The notes below the pieces were generated by a model, which was not told the DNA's origin, did no database searches, and was given only the letters and a program-made list of their open reading frames with translations. The translations under genes were made by a program, and so were the position numbers. Source: Hypomyces perniciosus (lineage: Eukaryota; Ascomycota; Sordariomycetes; Hypocreales; Hypocreaceae). Taken from it: 64,000 bases of DNA. Position 1 is the first letter of the stretch. Every line of letters starts with the position of its first letter. Shown in pieces: positions 11,905 through 23,522 of the stretch. Location: NCBI GenBank assembly GCA_008477525.1, contig SPDT01000006.1, forward strand, positions 2,569,501 through 2,633,500, in the 5' to 3' direction.

Positions 11905-11958
11905 GAGCCGAGCTCAACGGAAAGCATTTCATCAGCTGCTTCAGGGTACAGAGCAACC

Positions 11959-14097
11959 ATGTCGGTGCCGAAGCCTCCCACGTCTTTAGATAATTCGTGC
12001 TCTGTCATCCACGACAACACGCTCTACTCATATTCACCCCAAGGGTTCTTATCTCTGCCTTTGGAAGCAGGGGCAAAATGGAACAAACTGACGATGGGCG
12101 AGAAGGTTATGGGGGCAGCGTGTGTTGGATCAACGCCCGTTGACCCTAGTCAAGCCGGATTTTTCGTCGTTGGTGGAAAGTCAGATTCGAACGACTATAC
12201 TGGACTCCAAAAGTTCACGTATTCAACTGGAAAATGGACTACCATCAAACCCACGGATCTGGTCACCAAGAATCGTCAAGGGCATGGGGCAACCTATATT
12301 CCTGCCGACGACGCCATATTGATTTATGCTGGTAGTCAGGACGGTGTTACTGGCCCTTCCACACAGACATTTACGATCAAGGCTTCTGAGCCTTTCGATT
12401 CTCACGGTTTTCAGTCGAGTGCTGCGCCAGCCGTTTCCCCGATTGTCATCAACTGGTCCAATGCCGATGCTGCCATGTTGACTGGTGATGGTGCCGATGG
12501 TAAGATTTACTGGTTTAACCCCACAGCCGGATGGAGATACTCAGGCACAAGCTTGACACAACCGATTCAAAAAGCCTCGGGTTCAGTAAATGCAGTTCTT
12601 GTCACCGGAACCGATGGTTCTAAATCTCTCTACACTTTTGATTTGAGCAAGTCTCCAAACGCAGTTAGCCGCGTCATCGTCCAGGATGCATCCGGTGCAC
12701 CAGTTGCCAATTCTGCACCGATCTCTGCGCGAAGCCTTGATGAGGATCTCATTACTAACGAGAAACGCGATTTGACCTTGAGTAACTGGCCAAAGTACAA
12801 CTCTACTCTGGCCCCGACAGTCACTCGACAGAACTTTGCCATGGCACAAGGACCCAACGGAATGGTTGTCTTCTCAGGTGGCAATGCCAATAATCCTATC
12901 TCGGTGTTCGACGCCAATCGAAATGGTTGGGTCAATGCGACTGAGCTACTGGCAGACCCTCAGCTGCGGATTTTGGCTGTGCCTTCAACCACATCGCAAC
13001 CCACGATTTCCATTTCGTCAACCCCTGGCGTCAGTCAAACCGCCGCTTGCACCCCATCAGATTTGCCAGTCCCACCTATCCCAACAGCCAGTGGCAGTGG
13101 CAATTCTGGCCTAAACTCCAATGCAATTCTCGGCATTGCCCTTGGTTCCATTGCAGGCTTCCTCATCCTGCTCGGCCTGATTCTCTTTCTCCTGCGACAA
13201 CGCAAGCGATACCAGGCTCATGCTGAGGCAGGTCAAGCGACGACGGATAGGGGGGGTCTCTCGGATGAAAAGAACAACGCTACTTTTGTCAGCAGTCCTT
13301 TTCCTCCCGTATTACCAAGTCACTACCGCCAGACATCTCAGGAGTCGACATCATCAATGGCCATATTGATGGGCCGAGTGGGCCAGGATAAGTCTAGGAG
13401 GCTCAGCAACGATTCTCATCGAACCTCGACAAGTTCCTTCCAAAGGGAATTCAAGGGCATGATCAGCAAACCCTTTCCACAGGCGCAGGATATTCCCTCC
13501 CTTCAAGCCGAGGACGACAAGGGTGTGGAGTTTGCGCCAACCGTTGCCGAATCTCGGCCTCGCGATGGACCCATGGAAACCGAGGATGGCACCAGGAGAA
13601 GCTCCGGCTGGAATCGATACTGGTCAGGCGGGAGTGCCCTGCAAGTTCTTGGCTTTGGGTCCTCTAAACGCAACACGGTCGAATCAGAACGGAGCTCGCG
13701 GTATTCTCAATCTTCAAACGATCCTGGGCGAGACTCAGTCACGGTGCCTCCTCCCAGCTTCGAGGGTCGCCCTGAGATGAGTCGAGTCAACTCTGGGAGT
13801 CCAGTGGTGTCAACATATCCAACCAAAATTCCCTGGAAGGATGGCATGTCTGGCACGATAGAGCGCCCTGTATCGACAGTTTCATCGACTGGTTATTCCA
13901 GCGGCATCCCCGAGAGCATTCACGATGGATGGGATCCTACAGAGGCTGGAAAGTCATGGGGTGCCGACCGTGCCCCAAGCAGCGCATACACCACTAGTCA
14001 ACCAACGTTGGGTTTGAGCAAACAGCCTCAACTTGCCATGGCGTCGAAATCAAATGACATGAGCTGGCTCAACCTAGGGGATCAGTCTCGGGTCTGA
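11959..14097 (+). CDS. Kelch-like single-pass membrane protein
   Basis: Single exon, 712 aa. The N-terminal ~350 residues look like a beta-propeller of Kelch type: repeated glycine-containing blades such as GFFVVGGKSDSNDYTGLQKF, AILIYAGSQDG and MVVFSGGNANNPISVFD. A Pro/Ser-rich linker leads to one transmembrane helix (about 391-413, AILGIALGSIAGFLILLGLI), then a basic stop-transfer RQRKRYQ and a long Ser-rich, disordered cytosolic tail with many potential phosphorylation sites. No classical signal peptide is visible after MSVPKPPTSLDN, so topology is uncertain. I recall related hypocrealean proteins carrying splicing-factor names, which this architecture does not support. Function unknown; a cell-surface or endomembrane sensor/adaptor is possible but is inference. 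A minimal uORF lies just upstream. Confidence 0.8.
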   Translation: MSVPKPPTSLDNSCSVIHDNTLYSYSPQGFLSLPLEAGAKWNKLTMGEKVMGAACVGSTPVDPSQAGFFVVGGKSDSNDYTGLQKFTYSTGKWTTIKPTDLVTKNRQGHGATYIPADDAILIYAGSQDGVTGPSTQTFTIKASEPFDSHGFQSSAAPAVSPIVINWSNADAAMLTGDGADGKIYWFNPTAGWRYSGTSLTQPIQKASGSVNAVLVTGTDGSKSLYTFDLSKSPNAVSRVIVQDASGAPVANSAPISARSLDEDLITNEKRDLTLSNWPKYNSTLAPTVTRQNFAMAQGPNGMVVFSGGNANNPISVFDANRNGWVNATELLADPQLRILAVPSTTSQPTISISSTPGVSQTAACTPSDLPVPPIPTASGSGNSGLNSNAILGIALGSIAGFLILLGLILFLLRQRKRYQAHAEAGQATTDRGGLSDEKNNATFVSSPFPPVLPSHYRQTSQESTSSMAILMGRVGQDKSRRLSNDSHRTSTSSFQREFKGMISKPFPQAQDIPSLQAEDDKGVEFAPTVAESRPRDGPMETEDGTRRSSGWNRYWSGGSALQVLGFGSSKRNTVESERSSRYSQSSNDPGRDSVTVPPPSFEGRPEMSRVNSGSPVVSTYPTKIPWKDGMSGTIERPVSTVSSTGYSSGIPESIHDGWDPTEAGKSWGADRAPSSAYTTSQPTLGLSKQPQLAMASKSNDMSWLNLGDQSRV

Positions 14098-15300
14098 GTG
14101 TGCCATGTCAACTCTCAAATGATATATCACGAAACATGGTCTTTCAGCACAGTTTTCTGGTGACCTGGTCGACTTGCTACCTGTAATGTTTTGGCGAGGC
14201 ACTCCTTTCGCGGATCACTGCTATTTATTTCATCCGTTTTCCGCCTACATCTCTATATTTCCTTTGCGTTCTCACTGGGACAAGAATTTATTCGCATAGA
14301 CGTTGCGCCGCCAGGACTATGAATTTTCGAACAAAAGCACTTCGGGTCGCAATTTCACGTATACTAGTTAGTTGTCTGGGCGTTGATCCCAGATTTGTGT
14401 CACTACCGACTTTGCAGCATGACTTGGCGTCGACATCTTTGTTTGGACATATTGAGCTCATACTCTGGGCTCTTCTCTCTATTTATTTTCTGTACATTCT
14501 AGAATCACGCCCGGGATAGGTCGTTTTCCTTGTGTCAAGATGGGTTCCACTACTATCTCCTGCAATGTAATACCTGCGCCTGAAGGGGGTTGTGGGGGAG
14601 GGATACTGTGGGTGCTGGTGTTGGAGGGTTTCTGAGAGGGTGGACAATTGCAACCACATTTGAGTTTATTGAGCGAGAGTACTCCGTAGTCGAGGAATAT
14701 ATATACCACCCATGTATGTGGTTCTCCGAAGCCATGTCCACCCTTTGCGTTAGTTGATGAAGTGATAAAAATGGCAAATACTAGTAGTACGAAGTAGTAC
14801 TATTGTTAACGCCAGTCCTGTGGATGTGCTCCGTAAATAAATGCTGCTAATCCGCATTAATACACATTCCGGAGTACGGCGACGCGCGGATCACGGATGT
14901 CGGACTTTTATGGGATGTTGCACAGATCAATAAGTACGACTAATAATGCCCACGAGCGCCTTCATGTCCCTTCAGCTACAGGCACCGATGTTGGGCATCG
15001 TTACATCGGGGAGGAAAGGATTGGAGAACCAAGCCAATGGTGTCTTTCGGAGAGAAATACGGAGTACACTCGCAGCAAAACATCTTGCTTCGCCTATCAG
15101 CTTATCGCGGACCGAAACTAGCTTTTTTTCTTTTTTTTCTTTTTTGAAAATGGCAGGGTGGGGGGGAGTTTGGTTTGATGAATGAATTCTTGACATTTGC
15201 GAATATCACATGAAAGCGATAAGGGGATTTCGGAGTAATAACATGGAACACATATGGATTCCCTTCGGAACAGGCATGGTCCAGGTCCCCCCTCAGGCGC

Positions 15301-15331
15301 AAGGGGAAGGGCAAGGGGAAGGGCAAGGGGC
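15301..15331 (+). repeat. 12-bp G-rich tandem repeat, potential G-quadruplex
   Basis: The unit AAGGGGAAGGGC repeats about 2.5 times, giving five runs of three or four G separated by 2-3 bases. That satisfies the usual G-quadruplex pattern on the plus strand. Folding is a prediction. Confidence 0.6.
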
Positions 15332-16335
15332 AGGTGATGCCACCCTGCTTTTCAGCCTGTTCACCGAGGGGTCTAGAAAGAGAGAGGACCTTGTGCGGAG
15401 ATGGATGCTGCATGAACCTAGACCCGGGCCAAGCATGCAACCACCACTGAGATCATACATAGGTACGGAGTACGGAGTATGTACTATATGCAGATGTGGG
15501 CAGACGCGGACTGCGGCGACCAGGGGGGGTAGTAAGTGGCCGAGCAGATGATGGAAGAAGATTGGACGCATGACTGTGGATGCGCCCGCCACAGAATCGA
15601 AAGCAGAGGGAGGTGAAGGTGAGGCCGCGCCGCCTTTACTACTACTACGATCATCCCGGCTTGGCTTGGCTGTTGTTGAACGCCTTGCTGTCAACAAAAA
15701 AGCACCGACCCGCGTGTTTATAAGAACAGGGAGACATACATATATGCATACAGCTGAGCTGCAGATGAACGAAGTTGGGCAATGCTCACGCGCCGATGGA
15801 ACCCTTTGGGCCGCCCCCCTCGTCGGGTTGGAATGAGCTTTGGCACTGCACTGTATGTACTGTATTCGTAATATGGACCGGCTCAATCAAAGAAAGAATG
15901 GCGCGCGCGAGCCGTGTCCATCCATACCCGAAGGCAATATACTAACGCTACCCAACTCGAGCCTCGCGCCTCTACGAGTACCTGTCCTGTCTGTCTATTG
16001 TTGGAGAGTGGGGGAGGGCGGAAAGGTGGGGGAGGAGAATTGGGCATAGCTTGGATGCGCAAATTTCTCGCGGTCCTGCCAATACGGACTGATTTATTGC
16101 AGCGCATTGTATATATTATTATTCCGTACTCGTACGAGGAGAGACAGGCATGACTGCAAGATTTCTAACGACACTGGGCAAAGTGCTGGAGTCTGGGTCT
16201 CACTCGGAGTTACGTTACGGGTGGATGCTTGATGCCCTCCTCGGTTAGATTACCGGGTGTTGGAGGGACTAGCACGGGAACAAGACTCCGTTTCTATTTC
16301 GTGAAAGACCAATGCAGTACGGAGTAATAGTCATA

Positions 16336-16360
16336 GTACTACTACTACTACTACTACTAT
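16336..16360. repeat. ACT trinucleotide microsatellite
   Basis: About eight uninterrupted ACT/CTA units next to a partial GTACGGAGTA motif. Confidence 0.8.
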
Positions 16361-17472
16361 CTGTGGACTCACCACAAATGCTGACGGCCCCCTTCTGCAG
16401 CAGCTTCGGTGTACGGATTGTAGATAAGTAGTATTATATATTATGTATATGAGACGGAGTAATAGGGTCGGTGCTGTCAAGCCACAGCCGGCTCTAGTCA
16501 GCCGAGAACGGCAGATTATTCGATCTCGGCAAGCCAGTTCCAACATCGGACACGGTAATAAATGTACCCAAGTTGGTAGATATATGTGTTAGTCCTCGTA
16601 CGTATGTGTGAAATGGTAATAACGGTTAGTATACTACCAAATGAATGAGGAAAAAAAAAAAAAGCTCCGTCAATCTCCTGCAAAGATGGAGAGAGATACA
16701 GCTTGCTTATGCAGTCTGTCGCTTTTTCCAGGCACTAATAAACCCCACCGAACCTGACAGGGTTTTCAGACGGGCCACCACCAAACTACCAAACCACCAA
16801 CCAAGAGTGCTAATGTTCTAGGCACTTGTCAATTTGGCTTTTAAGCAGGTCGCACACCCATGCGAGATCCGCCCAGCGATCCCCCACCACCAAACTCACT
16901 AACGACGAGTACGGAGTACAGTTACTGCCTCGAGCAAGCTCCGCCGCCCGCCAAAAACCTCTAGTAGGTACGAAGTACTACTAGTAATTCTTCTCTCTCT
17001 CTTGGTCACCCCATCAACTCACCTTTTTTTCCCTCACCTCACCTACCCTTGAGCCATCTTGCCCTTCGTTGCGACTTATCATCTCGGCGTCGCTATCGAC
17101 AATCTCATCATATTCTGCGCTTGCTCGGCTCGTCAGCTACAAGCAGCGTCGGTACGGCGGCTTACGGGAAGCTGTGTCGCACCGTCTCTATTCGCCAATT
17201 GCTGTGTCCGATCGCTACCGATTCTCCCCGACAACGACGAGATCGTTCCATCCAACCGCCCACGACAACTCCTCTCCTGTATCGAAAAACGAGCCCGGAG
17301 AAATTCAAGAAGAGAGGCGTGTAGAGCGTTGCTCGCTCTGGAGCACACCGCATACAACAGCGCTTGGCGCAGGTGTTGTCGGCGCTCGTTCGTGGTCTTT
17401 TGCTAGCGGATACTACTAGGCTTGGCTGTCACCAGATCCGGGTCCCCTCGTGAGGACTCAAGCTCTATCGCC

Positions 17473-19647
17473 ATGATGAGCTCTGCAGCATGGAGCGGGC
17501 AGGATCAGCACATGGCTTCGGCGGCGGAGGATGACTTTCAGCAATTTCTGGATATCAGCGCGATGGGAAACATGGCCGACGGGATGCAGTTCGACTTTCA
17601 TGGTTTTCAAGATGGCAGCGCCCACTCCATCATGACGCAACCACGCCAGACCGCTGATGCCATCATGGGCGACTCGGACCCTTCTAGTATGATCCCCAGG
17701 AGCGATGGGCTCTTGCAGAATCACACACCGGTCATGACTTCGACAGCCGCGCATGCGTCTATCCCGGCCCATATGATGACTTCACCAGTGCAGAATGATG
17801 CCATCTCAAGTATCGACGCGCAGATTCAGTACTTGCAGCAGCAAAAGTTTCAACAGCAGCAACGACAGCTCCATGAGCAACATGCTGCTTTCTTCTCAAG
17901 CCATGTGCCCCCGACGCCCCGGAGTCTTGAGATGACCCCAGGCAGCGGCCAGTTTTATTCGCAAGCCGATCAAGTGCCTTCGCGAAGCGCATTTGACAGA
18001 AGTTATCATCAGCGCATGGCTGAGCAGCAGGATGTGAGTCTATGAACGACCCTTCACGTAGGATATGTCGATGGCGACAACGTGTTTACTGACGATGAAT
18101 TTCAGATGGCATTTACACCACTTGTATCCCCTGCGGTGACTCCTTTGGACCCCCATTTCAACATGGATAGCGCATTTGCTGTCCCCAGCTCTTACTTCAG
18201 CCCTTTGACTTCTCCGGCGCTACATGCTCAGAATGATTCATCATCCGCTTATGATCACAGCACCCACTCCAACAACTCACCCGTGGAGATGGATCTCGAG
18301 CCTCCGGCCATTCCAGCTACCACGAGTTTGGACCTTTCAAAGAAGGCGAGGAAGAACAATGCTGCCAAAACGAGAGCGAAGTCGAGTATAAAGAGTTCAC
18401 CAATCTCAAAACCTCTACGGAGGAAGACCGGTCCCAGTCCAGCCATTATGTCACAAGTACTGAGCGAGGTTGATGAGAGAAATCTTCAGGCTACGGACCC
18501 TAGCCTTCTCCCACTGCCAGCTGCATCAAGCGACGTATTGGAAGAGAACGCATCAGTCTCGCCTGAAACTCTGACCGATATGCCTCCTCCACCGATTCCA
18601 ACCCGGCGATCAACGAGCAAGTCTCCATACATACAGGCGCAAACGAATGTTCAAACGGTTCATGTACAGGGCCTGGCCGATGATCGTCCACCCCATCCCG
18701 CTACGCCTGCTTCATTAATGAGGCTCCCTGCGTCGAAAACGAAGAAACTCACAACTAGCCACCAGGAGCCTGTCGTTTCTGATAACATTGAATCCCTGGA
18801 ACTTCCCGAATCGATATCGAATGCACCGCTTGGCCCTATCAACACCCGGCTTATGTCCCAACCCCTGAAATCGGAATTGACCTCATCTAAAGGCGTCACA
18901 TTCCAATCAATGCCTTCACCGATTGTGAGAGCAACTGGAACGATGTCGGCGAACCAGAGTCCGCTCTTACAACCTGGTTCTTCTAGCTCTAGTCAGCGGA
19001 AGACGCCTCAGCTATCTGCAAGGAACAGTCGAAAGCGGTCAACAGGATCAGTCCACGTCTCACCAGCACTACTGCCTAGGATATCACCTAATATCAAACC
19101 ACTGATACCTGGAGCGGCGGGAATGTCTGCTGAGGATACGGCATCGAGACTACTAATGTCAAAGTCAAACTACCAAAACATTCTGGAGGGAAACCAAGTC
19201 CCTGGCGTCTCATATCCCAGCGAACTGTCCACAAATCTTACATCGAAACGAACGTCGCACAAGATCGCCGAGCAAGGCCGCCGAAACCGCATCAACTCTG
19301 CATTGCAGATTATGGCTGGCCTGTTACCGGACAGCAAAAACAAGGGAACATCTGGGGATGACAGCGACAAGAAGGATAGCAAGCAGTCCCACACGTCGAA
19401 TAGTAAGGCTAGCGTGGTGGAGAATGCCATTGTTCACATGAGAAATCTGGAGAAGGAAAATGTCGACCTGAAACAAGAGTTGGAAGCACTGAAGGACCGA
19501 CTCAAGGAGCTAACGGGCGTATCTGGAGATTCAAACGGGGCGAGTGGTGTGGAAAACGACCCGAAAGCAAAGCCCGATGAAGATATGAAAGATGACGTCA
19601 AAATGTCCACAGAAGACTCAATCGAAGTGGCCAAGGAAAGCAGTTGA
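17473..19647 (+). CDS. nuc-1: bHLH transcription factor, NUC-1/PHO4-like phosphate regulator
   Basis: Two exons, 17473..18033 and 18106..19647; 700 aa. The 72-bp intron has a GTGAGT donor and TTTCAG acceptor. The second exon opens MAFTPLVSPAVTPLDPHFNM followed by SSYFSPLTSPALHAQN, a block typical of NUC-1 homologues. The basic region begins near residue 570 (SHKIAEQGRRNRINSALQIM), and the HLH has a long Ser/Asp/Lys-rich loop (STSNSKASVVENAIVHMRNL after it). A leucine-rich coiled coil (ENVDLKQELEALKDRLKEL) and an acidic tail follow. In Neurospora, NUC-1 activates phosphatases and phosphate permeases under phosphate starvation, binding CACGTG-type sites. The start is placed at the first ATG of a tandem pair (MMSSAAWSG). 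A Gln-rich run lies at about residues 117-138. The family call is confident; the regulatory role is inferred. Confidence 0.85.
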
Positions 19648-20017
19648 TGTCGACATTACTGGAAAGGGTACGGATAGGATGGTAAAAGAGGATGCCACAG
19701 AGGTGGCACTAATGACGGGGAGCAAGCATCGTATATATATATGACATGACGTCTGTTGGATCATATCAACGGGCCATATTGGCTCAATGTCGCGACGAGT
19801 TTGGGAGCTACTATGTTTGGGCGGCTTTGTCGAATTTGGGTACAGCATTGCAATGTGTTATGATGGGGCTTTGCTCTTTCTGTTATTCCAGGCTAGAATA
19901 GTGTAATGCAGCTTCGGACTCTACGAGCACCCGTGAGCAAGAATCCTTGCGCCGAGGCTGAAAGGATTATATAGAATATTTATCACAATGACGAAATGTG
20001 GACGATCAGTTTTGTTT
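19648..20017. other. convergent 3' region between bHLH gene and PCC1
   Basis: About 370 bp between two converging stop codons. It includes a short TATATATATA run near 19732. Both 3' UTRs and polyadenylation sites must lie here, so the transcripts may overlap. No coding signal. Confidence 0.5.
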
Positions 20018-20473
20018 TCACTGTGTTGGAATTGGCTGCACGGCGTCGACTTCGAAATCCAAGAGGTCGGTGTCCAGCTTTTCCATGACGTCCAATACCA
20101 GCTTCAGCCAATCCATAAACGAGTTCACAGCGACTCGCAGCATGCGGTTGGTGGTCGCCTGATATCTGATCTTGAGAACCCGCGCCTCGTCCGGGGTGGT
20201 CGATCCATCGTCATTGGCCGCAACAACTGACATTTCTCTCTGAACCAGGGCGGATAGCTCTCGGTCGACTCCCAACGCCTTGAGGGCTACGGTGGCTAGC
20301 CTTGCAGTGGGAAAGGGAACATGCAGCTCTCTGCGACAAGGTCGGGTGACCCCCCCTCTGGTTAGCAGAAGTTCGATGGTAGCCGGGGGCAACTAGAGGA
20401 TAGTTTTTGTTCTGGGGGGGGGAGAGGAGGCTTGCATGGCGCATGGGAACTTGGGGTCGTAACTGGCATCCAT
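20018..20473 (-). CDS. PCC1: KEOPS/EKC complex subunit Pcc1 with a GC-AG intron
   Basis: Two exons: 20473..20436 (38 nt) and 20330..20018; 116 aa. The second exon is clearly Pcc1/LAGE3: HVPFPTARLATVALKALGVD, then RYQATTNRMLRVAVNSFMDW and LVLDVMEKLD. It has no suitable ATG. The upstream frame MDASYDPKFPCA joins it in phase through an intron that starts GCAAGC and ends CGCAG (105 nt), giving FPCAIELHVPFPT, the expected family N-terminus. A GC-AG intron is therefore the simplest model. Family role: Pcc1 dimerises and binds Kae1 in the KEOPS complex, needed for the tRNA t6A37 modification and linked to telomere and transcription functions. It shares a promoter with CDC14. Confidence 0.8.
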
Positions 20474-21389
20474 TGCGTTGGCTAGCGAGGCATCCCCGGG
20501 CGACGAGCGTAGAGGAGGGGAGAGCGAGGGGATGGGAGGAATGCGGAGGAAGAGAGTCTGAATCACGCGGCGTTTTGGCTGCTGACGACAGAGGAGACGA
20601 TCGGGATCTGGCGTCGATTCGATGTGCGCGCGAATAGAGATTGGAGAATGAGGAATGGGGAATGGAGGGGTTGTCTTGTGTTCCGATAACAGTCAAAATC
20701 AGAACAGATGAGTGGCTGGTGCAAGGCTTGAGAAGAAACGTCCGGTTCCCTTGTCCCTCCACTAGTAATACGAAGGGCAAGCCACAAGCCACAGGCCACA
20801 GGACAAGCCGGGAAGAAACGTGGCGGAGGCCGGTTGTTGTTGCGTTGCCGTGGCGACTGGCCCGCCCCACAACAAACCGATGTACAGCTTAGGCGCTGTT
20901 GTGAGCAAGGGGTAACAGGTGCCAGCAAGCGCTGCAGGTAGGGGTCAAAATAACATGCCCAGCAACCCGTACAAAAACATCGTGAAGCCCCATATCACCG
21001 CTCTGCCCAACAACCCACCGCCCCTCTCACTCTTCTCTTCTTCTTCTTTTCCCTCTCCCTCATCGATACTCCCTCCTCCTCACCGCTCTCTCCTGCTGCA
21101 ATCGCTGTTCGCGGGACACACGACGAGCTCTGGGCTTTTTGCTGGGCGCCTGAAAGCATCAATTACCCCGTTTTATCGTTTGCGAAAGGCGGTGTCGTCG
21201 CTTGTCGATCTAGGCCGGCTATTGTCACTTTTCTGCAGTGACGTTTTTTTTTTTCCAACGCCCGAGTTCACGATCACACGACCACCCCGAAGCTTGCTCA
21301 ACGCCCTCACGATCGCCTGGTGATATTCGCTTCCTGTCCTTGGGCATACCGACGATCCCAGTGCTGCTGAGAAGTGCGAGGCTGAAACA
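20474..21389. promoter_or_regulatory. divergent promoter between PCC1 and CDC14
   Basis: About 0.9 kb separates the two starts. CT-rich sequence at 21000-21100 and a T-run near 21245 precede CDC14 and probably belong to its leader. No specific binding site is called and no coding sequence is supported. Confidence 0.5.
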
Positions 21390-23522
21390 ATGGCTCCTTC
21401 CACGAGGCACTCCCACAACGTGGGACACATCGTCGAATACATCCCGGGTATGTTTTGATTCTCATCTCTAGCTTGCACTGCACAGCAACGGTTTCGCAAT
21501 GGCTGTCTGCCTCTGGCTGGCGCTGTCGCCATGGTCAGGCGAACCGGACAGCACTCATTGCTTCACGATCGCAGCCCAATGCGACCCAATCCCGATTGAT
21601 TGCTAACTGTTGAGTAAAGACCGTCTGTATCTTGGCTCTTACGTGCATCCTCCTACGCCGGACACTCCTCTCCCCGGTACCGAAGCGCCCAAGAAGCGAT
21701 CGTCAAGATATGTCGACGGAGTCACTCCAGCCCCGCTGATCACCAACCGAAATCCCCCTTGCTACTTCACCGTCGACGACACCCTTCTGTACAATGCCTT
21801 CCACCACGATTTCGGCCCTCTGCACATCGGACACCTCTACCGTTTTGCCATCAAGTTCCACGACATCCTGGGTGCCAAAGAGAACAGGGATCGCCCCATT
21901 GTCTTCTGGAGCGCCGCTGACCCAAGAAGTATGTGTTGTTCACTTCCCCGCAATTGGGTAATCAATCAAGACAGCTGACATGTGAATATTCAGGTCGCGC
22001 CAATGCTGCGTGCATGCTCGCTTGCTACATGGTCCTGATCCAGAACTGGCCGCCTCATTTGGCCCTTGCACCAATTGCGCAGGTCGACCCGCCGTTGATG
22101 CCGTTCCGAGATGCTGGATACAGCCAGGCCGACTACGGAATTAGTGTGCAGGACGTCGTGTATGGCGTTTGGAAGGCGAAGGAAGAGAAGTGCTGTGACC
22201 TCGACAACTTCGATCTGGACCAATATGAAATGTTCGAGCGAGTGGAGCACGGCGACTTCAATTGGATCACGCCCCATTTCCTGGCCTTTGCGTCTCCCCA
22301 GCACACACCCGTTGCCAAGATCACGGAGGACTCTGAGCTGTACCCATTGCTGCCCAGAGATATCCCTGCTGTCGAAGCTCACCCATTGCTTCCCCAGCCA
22401 TTCAAGAATGTGCTGGCTCACTTCTCCGAGAGGAGCATCGGCTTGGTCGTCCGCTTGAACTCTCATCTCTACTCGCCCTCTTACTTCGAGGCACTGGGCA
22501 TCCAGCACATTGACATGATTTTTGACGACGGAACTTGCCCTCCACTTTCGACCGTCCGAAAGTTCATTCGGCTAGCACACGAGACGATTAGCGTGAAGAA
22601 GAAGGGTGTTGCTGTGCACTGCAAGGCTGGTCTTGGCCGAACCGGTTGTCTGATTGGCGCATATCTCATTTACCGCCACGGTTTCACAGCAGATGAGGTC
22701 ATCTCCTTCATGCGATTCATGAGGCCGGGCATGGTGGTTGGCCCTCAGCAGCACTGGCTGCACCTGAACCAAGGTACCTTTAGAGAGTGGTGGATTGAGG
22801 AGCGTATTGAGCGAAAGCTCAGGAAAGAACTTGCGGCTGCTGCGCACCATGTACACCAAGCGCCCAGCACACCTATCCGAGCCATGCAAAAGGCGTCTCT
22901 TCGCACTGGCCAAACCTCGACGCCACCTAACCGAAGCCCTTCCAACCGAACACCACTGAGCGAGGTTGATCAGGATCGAAACAATGTGGGCGTTCATGAA
23001 GACTATCTGCCAGCACCGACACCGGGTCAACCCCGAAAGGCTGTTCGTGATCGTCACCATCCATACCAGAGGTCGGGCTCGTTCCAAGCCACACTAGAGG
23101 AGCAGCAAATCTTGGAACAAGAGGAGGAGGAGGTTGTATCGACACACCGCCACTCTCAAAGCGCAGAATCAGATGAAGAGCGACATCTTCGAACGCGGAG
23201 TCAACGCAAGGCGTCCCAATCACCGATTCGCAGTGAGAAGGTTCGCTCCGTGAGTCAAACCACAACGACCGTCTATGTGATTGACAACGATGCGTCCTTT
23301 GATGCGGAGAACATTGGTTCTGTAAGGGCCAAGCCGGCTGAGCGGGTCACCAGCTCAGGCGTCCTCCCCAAGGTCCGAGGGAGGCGGGCGGCGGCAGAGT
23401 CCCCCTTGCGAACAAAGGACACGGCAGGTGTCCGCAAGACCAGCGGTCGTGTCGGAAGTGCTAGCATGACGGCTTCGATGACGGCAGCATCAACCGCACG
23501 CAAGGTGTCTGGAACATCATAG
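21390..23522 (+). CDS. CDC14: dual-specificity phosphatase CDC14
   Basis: Three exons: 21390..21447, 21620..21928, 21994..23522; 631 aa. Introns are 172 and 65 bp with GTATGT donors, and both junctions restore codons (GAC, AGT). The first exon encodes MAPSTRHSHNVGHIVEYIPG. The N-terminal CDC14 domain contains DRLYLGSYVHPPTP and YYNAFHHDFGPL-like sequence. The catalytic domain carries the P-loop HCKAGLGRTG (Cys332, Arg338) and GQQHWLH-type sequence. The C-terminal ~200 residues are basic, Ser-rich and disordered. Family role: it reverses Cdk phosphorylation at Ser-Pro sites to control mitotic exit, cytokinesis and, in filamentous fungi, septation and sporulation. The tail likely contains localisation and phosphorylation sites, but none is assigned. 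Confidence 0.95.

Larger units (their letters stand above)
8455..11958. other. 3.5-kb non-coding stretch: MEX67 3' flank and Kelch gene leader
   Basis: No gene could be supported on either strand; the longest frame (9542..10099, +) looks random. Contents: an AAG microsatellite (8741..8759), perfect palindromes CTTAATATATTAAG (9192..9205) and TACATATGTA (9207..9216) abutting GTACGGAGTAC (9214..9224), three 9-bp CAGAGGCGT units (10602..10628), a poly-A tract near 10441, and a perfect 20-bp palindrome at 11015..11034. From about 11,090 the sequence turns CT-rich and is probably the promoter and long 5' leader of the next gene. Confidence 0.5.
14098..17472. other. 3.4-kb non-coding stretch upstream of the bHLH gene
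   Basis: No supported gene. It is rich in short motifs: GTAC-N3-GTAC copies (15463, 16909, 16968, plus partial ones), three 12-bp G-rich units (15301..15331), an ACT microsatellite (16336..16360), homopolymers (a T-rich run near 15121, poly-A near 16651) and CT-rich DNA from about 16,990. The last few hundred bases are probably the bHLH gene's promoter and 5' leader. The 197-aa minus-strand frame at 15293..15886 is low complexity and has no recognisable domain. Confidence 0.5.

Noticed and set aside
15293..15886. 197-aa minus-strand open frame
   Set aside because: Low-complexity Ser/Pro/Cys sequence that partly translates the 12-bp G-rich repeat; no domain.
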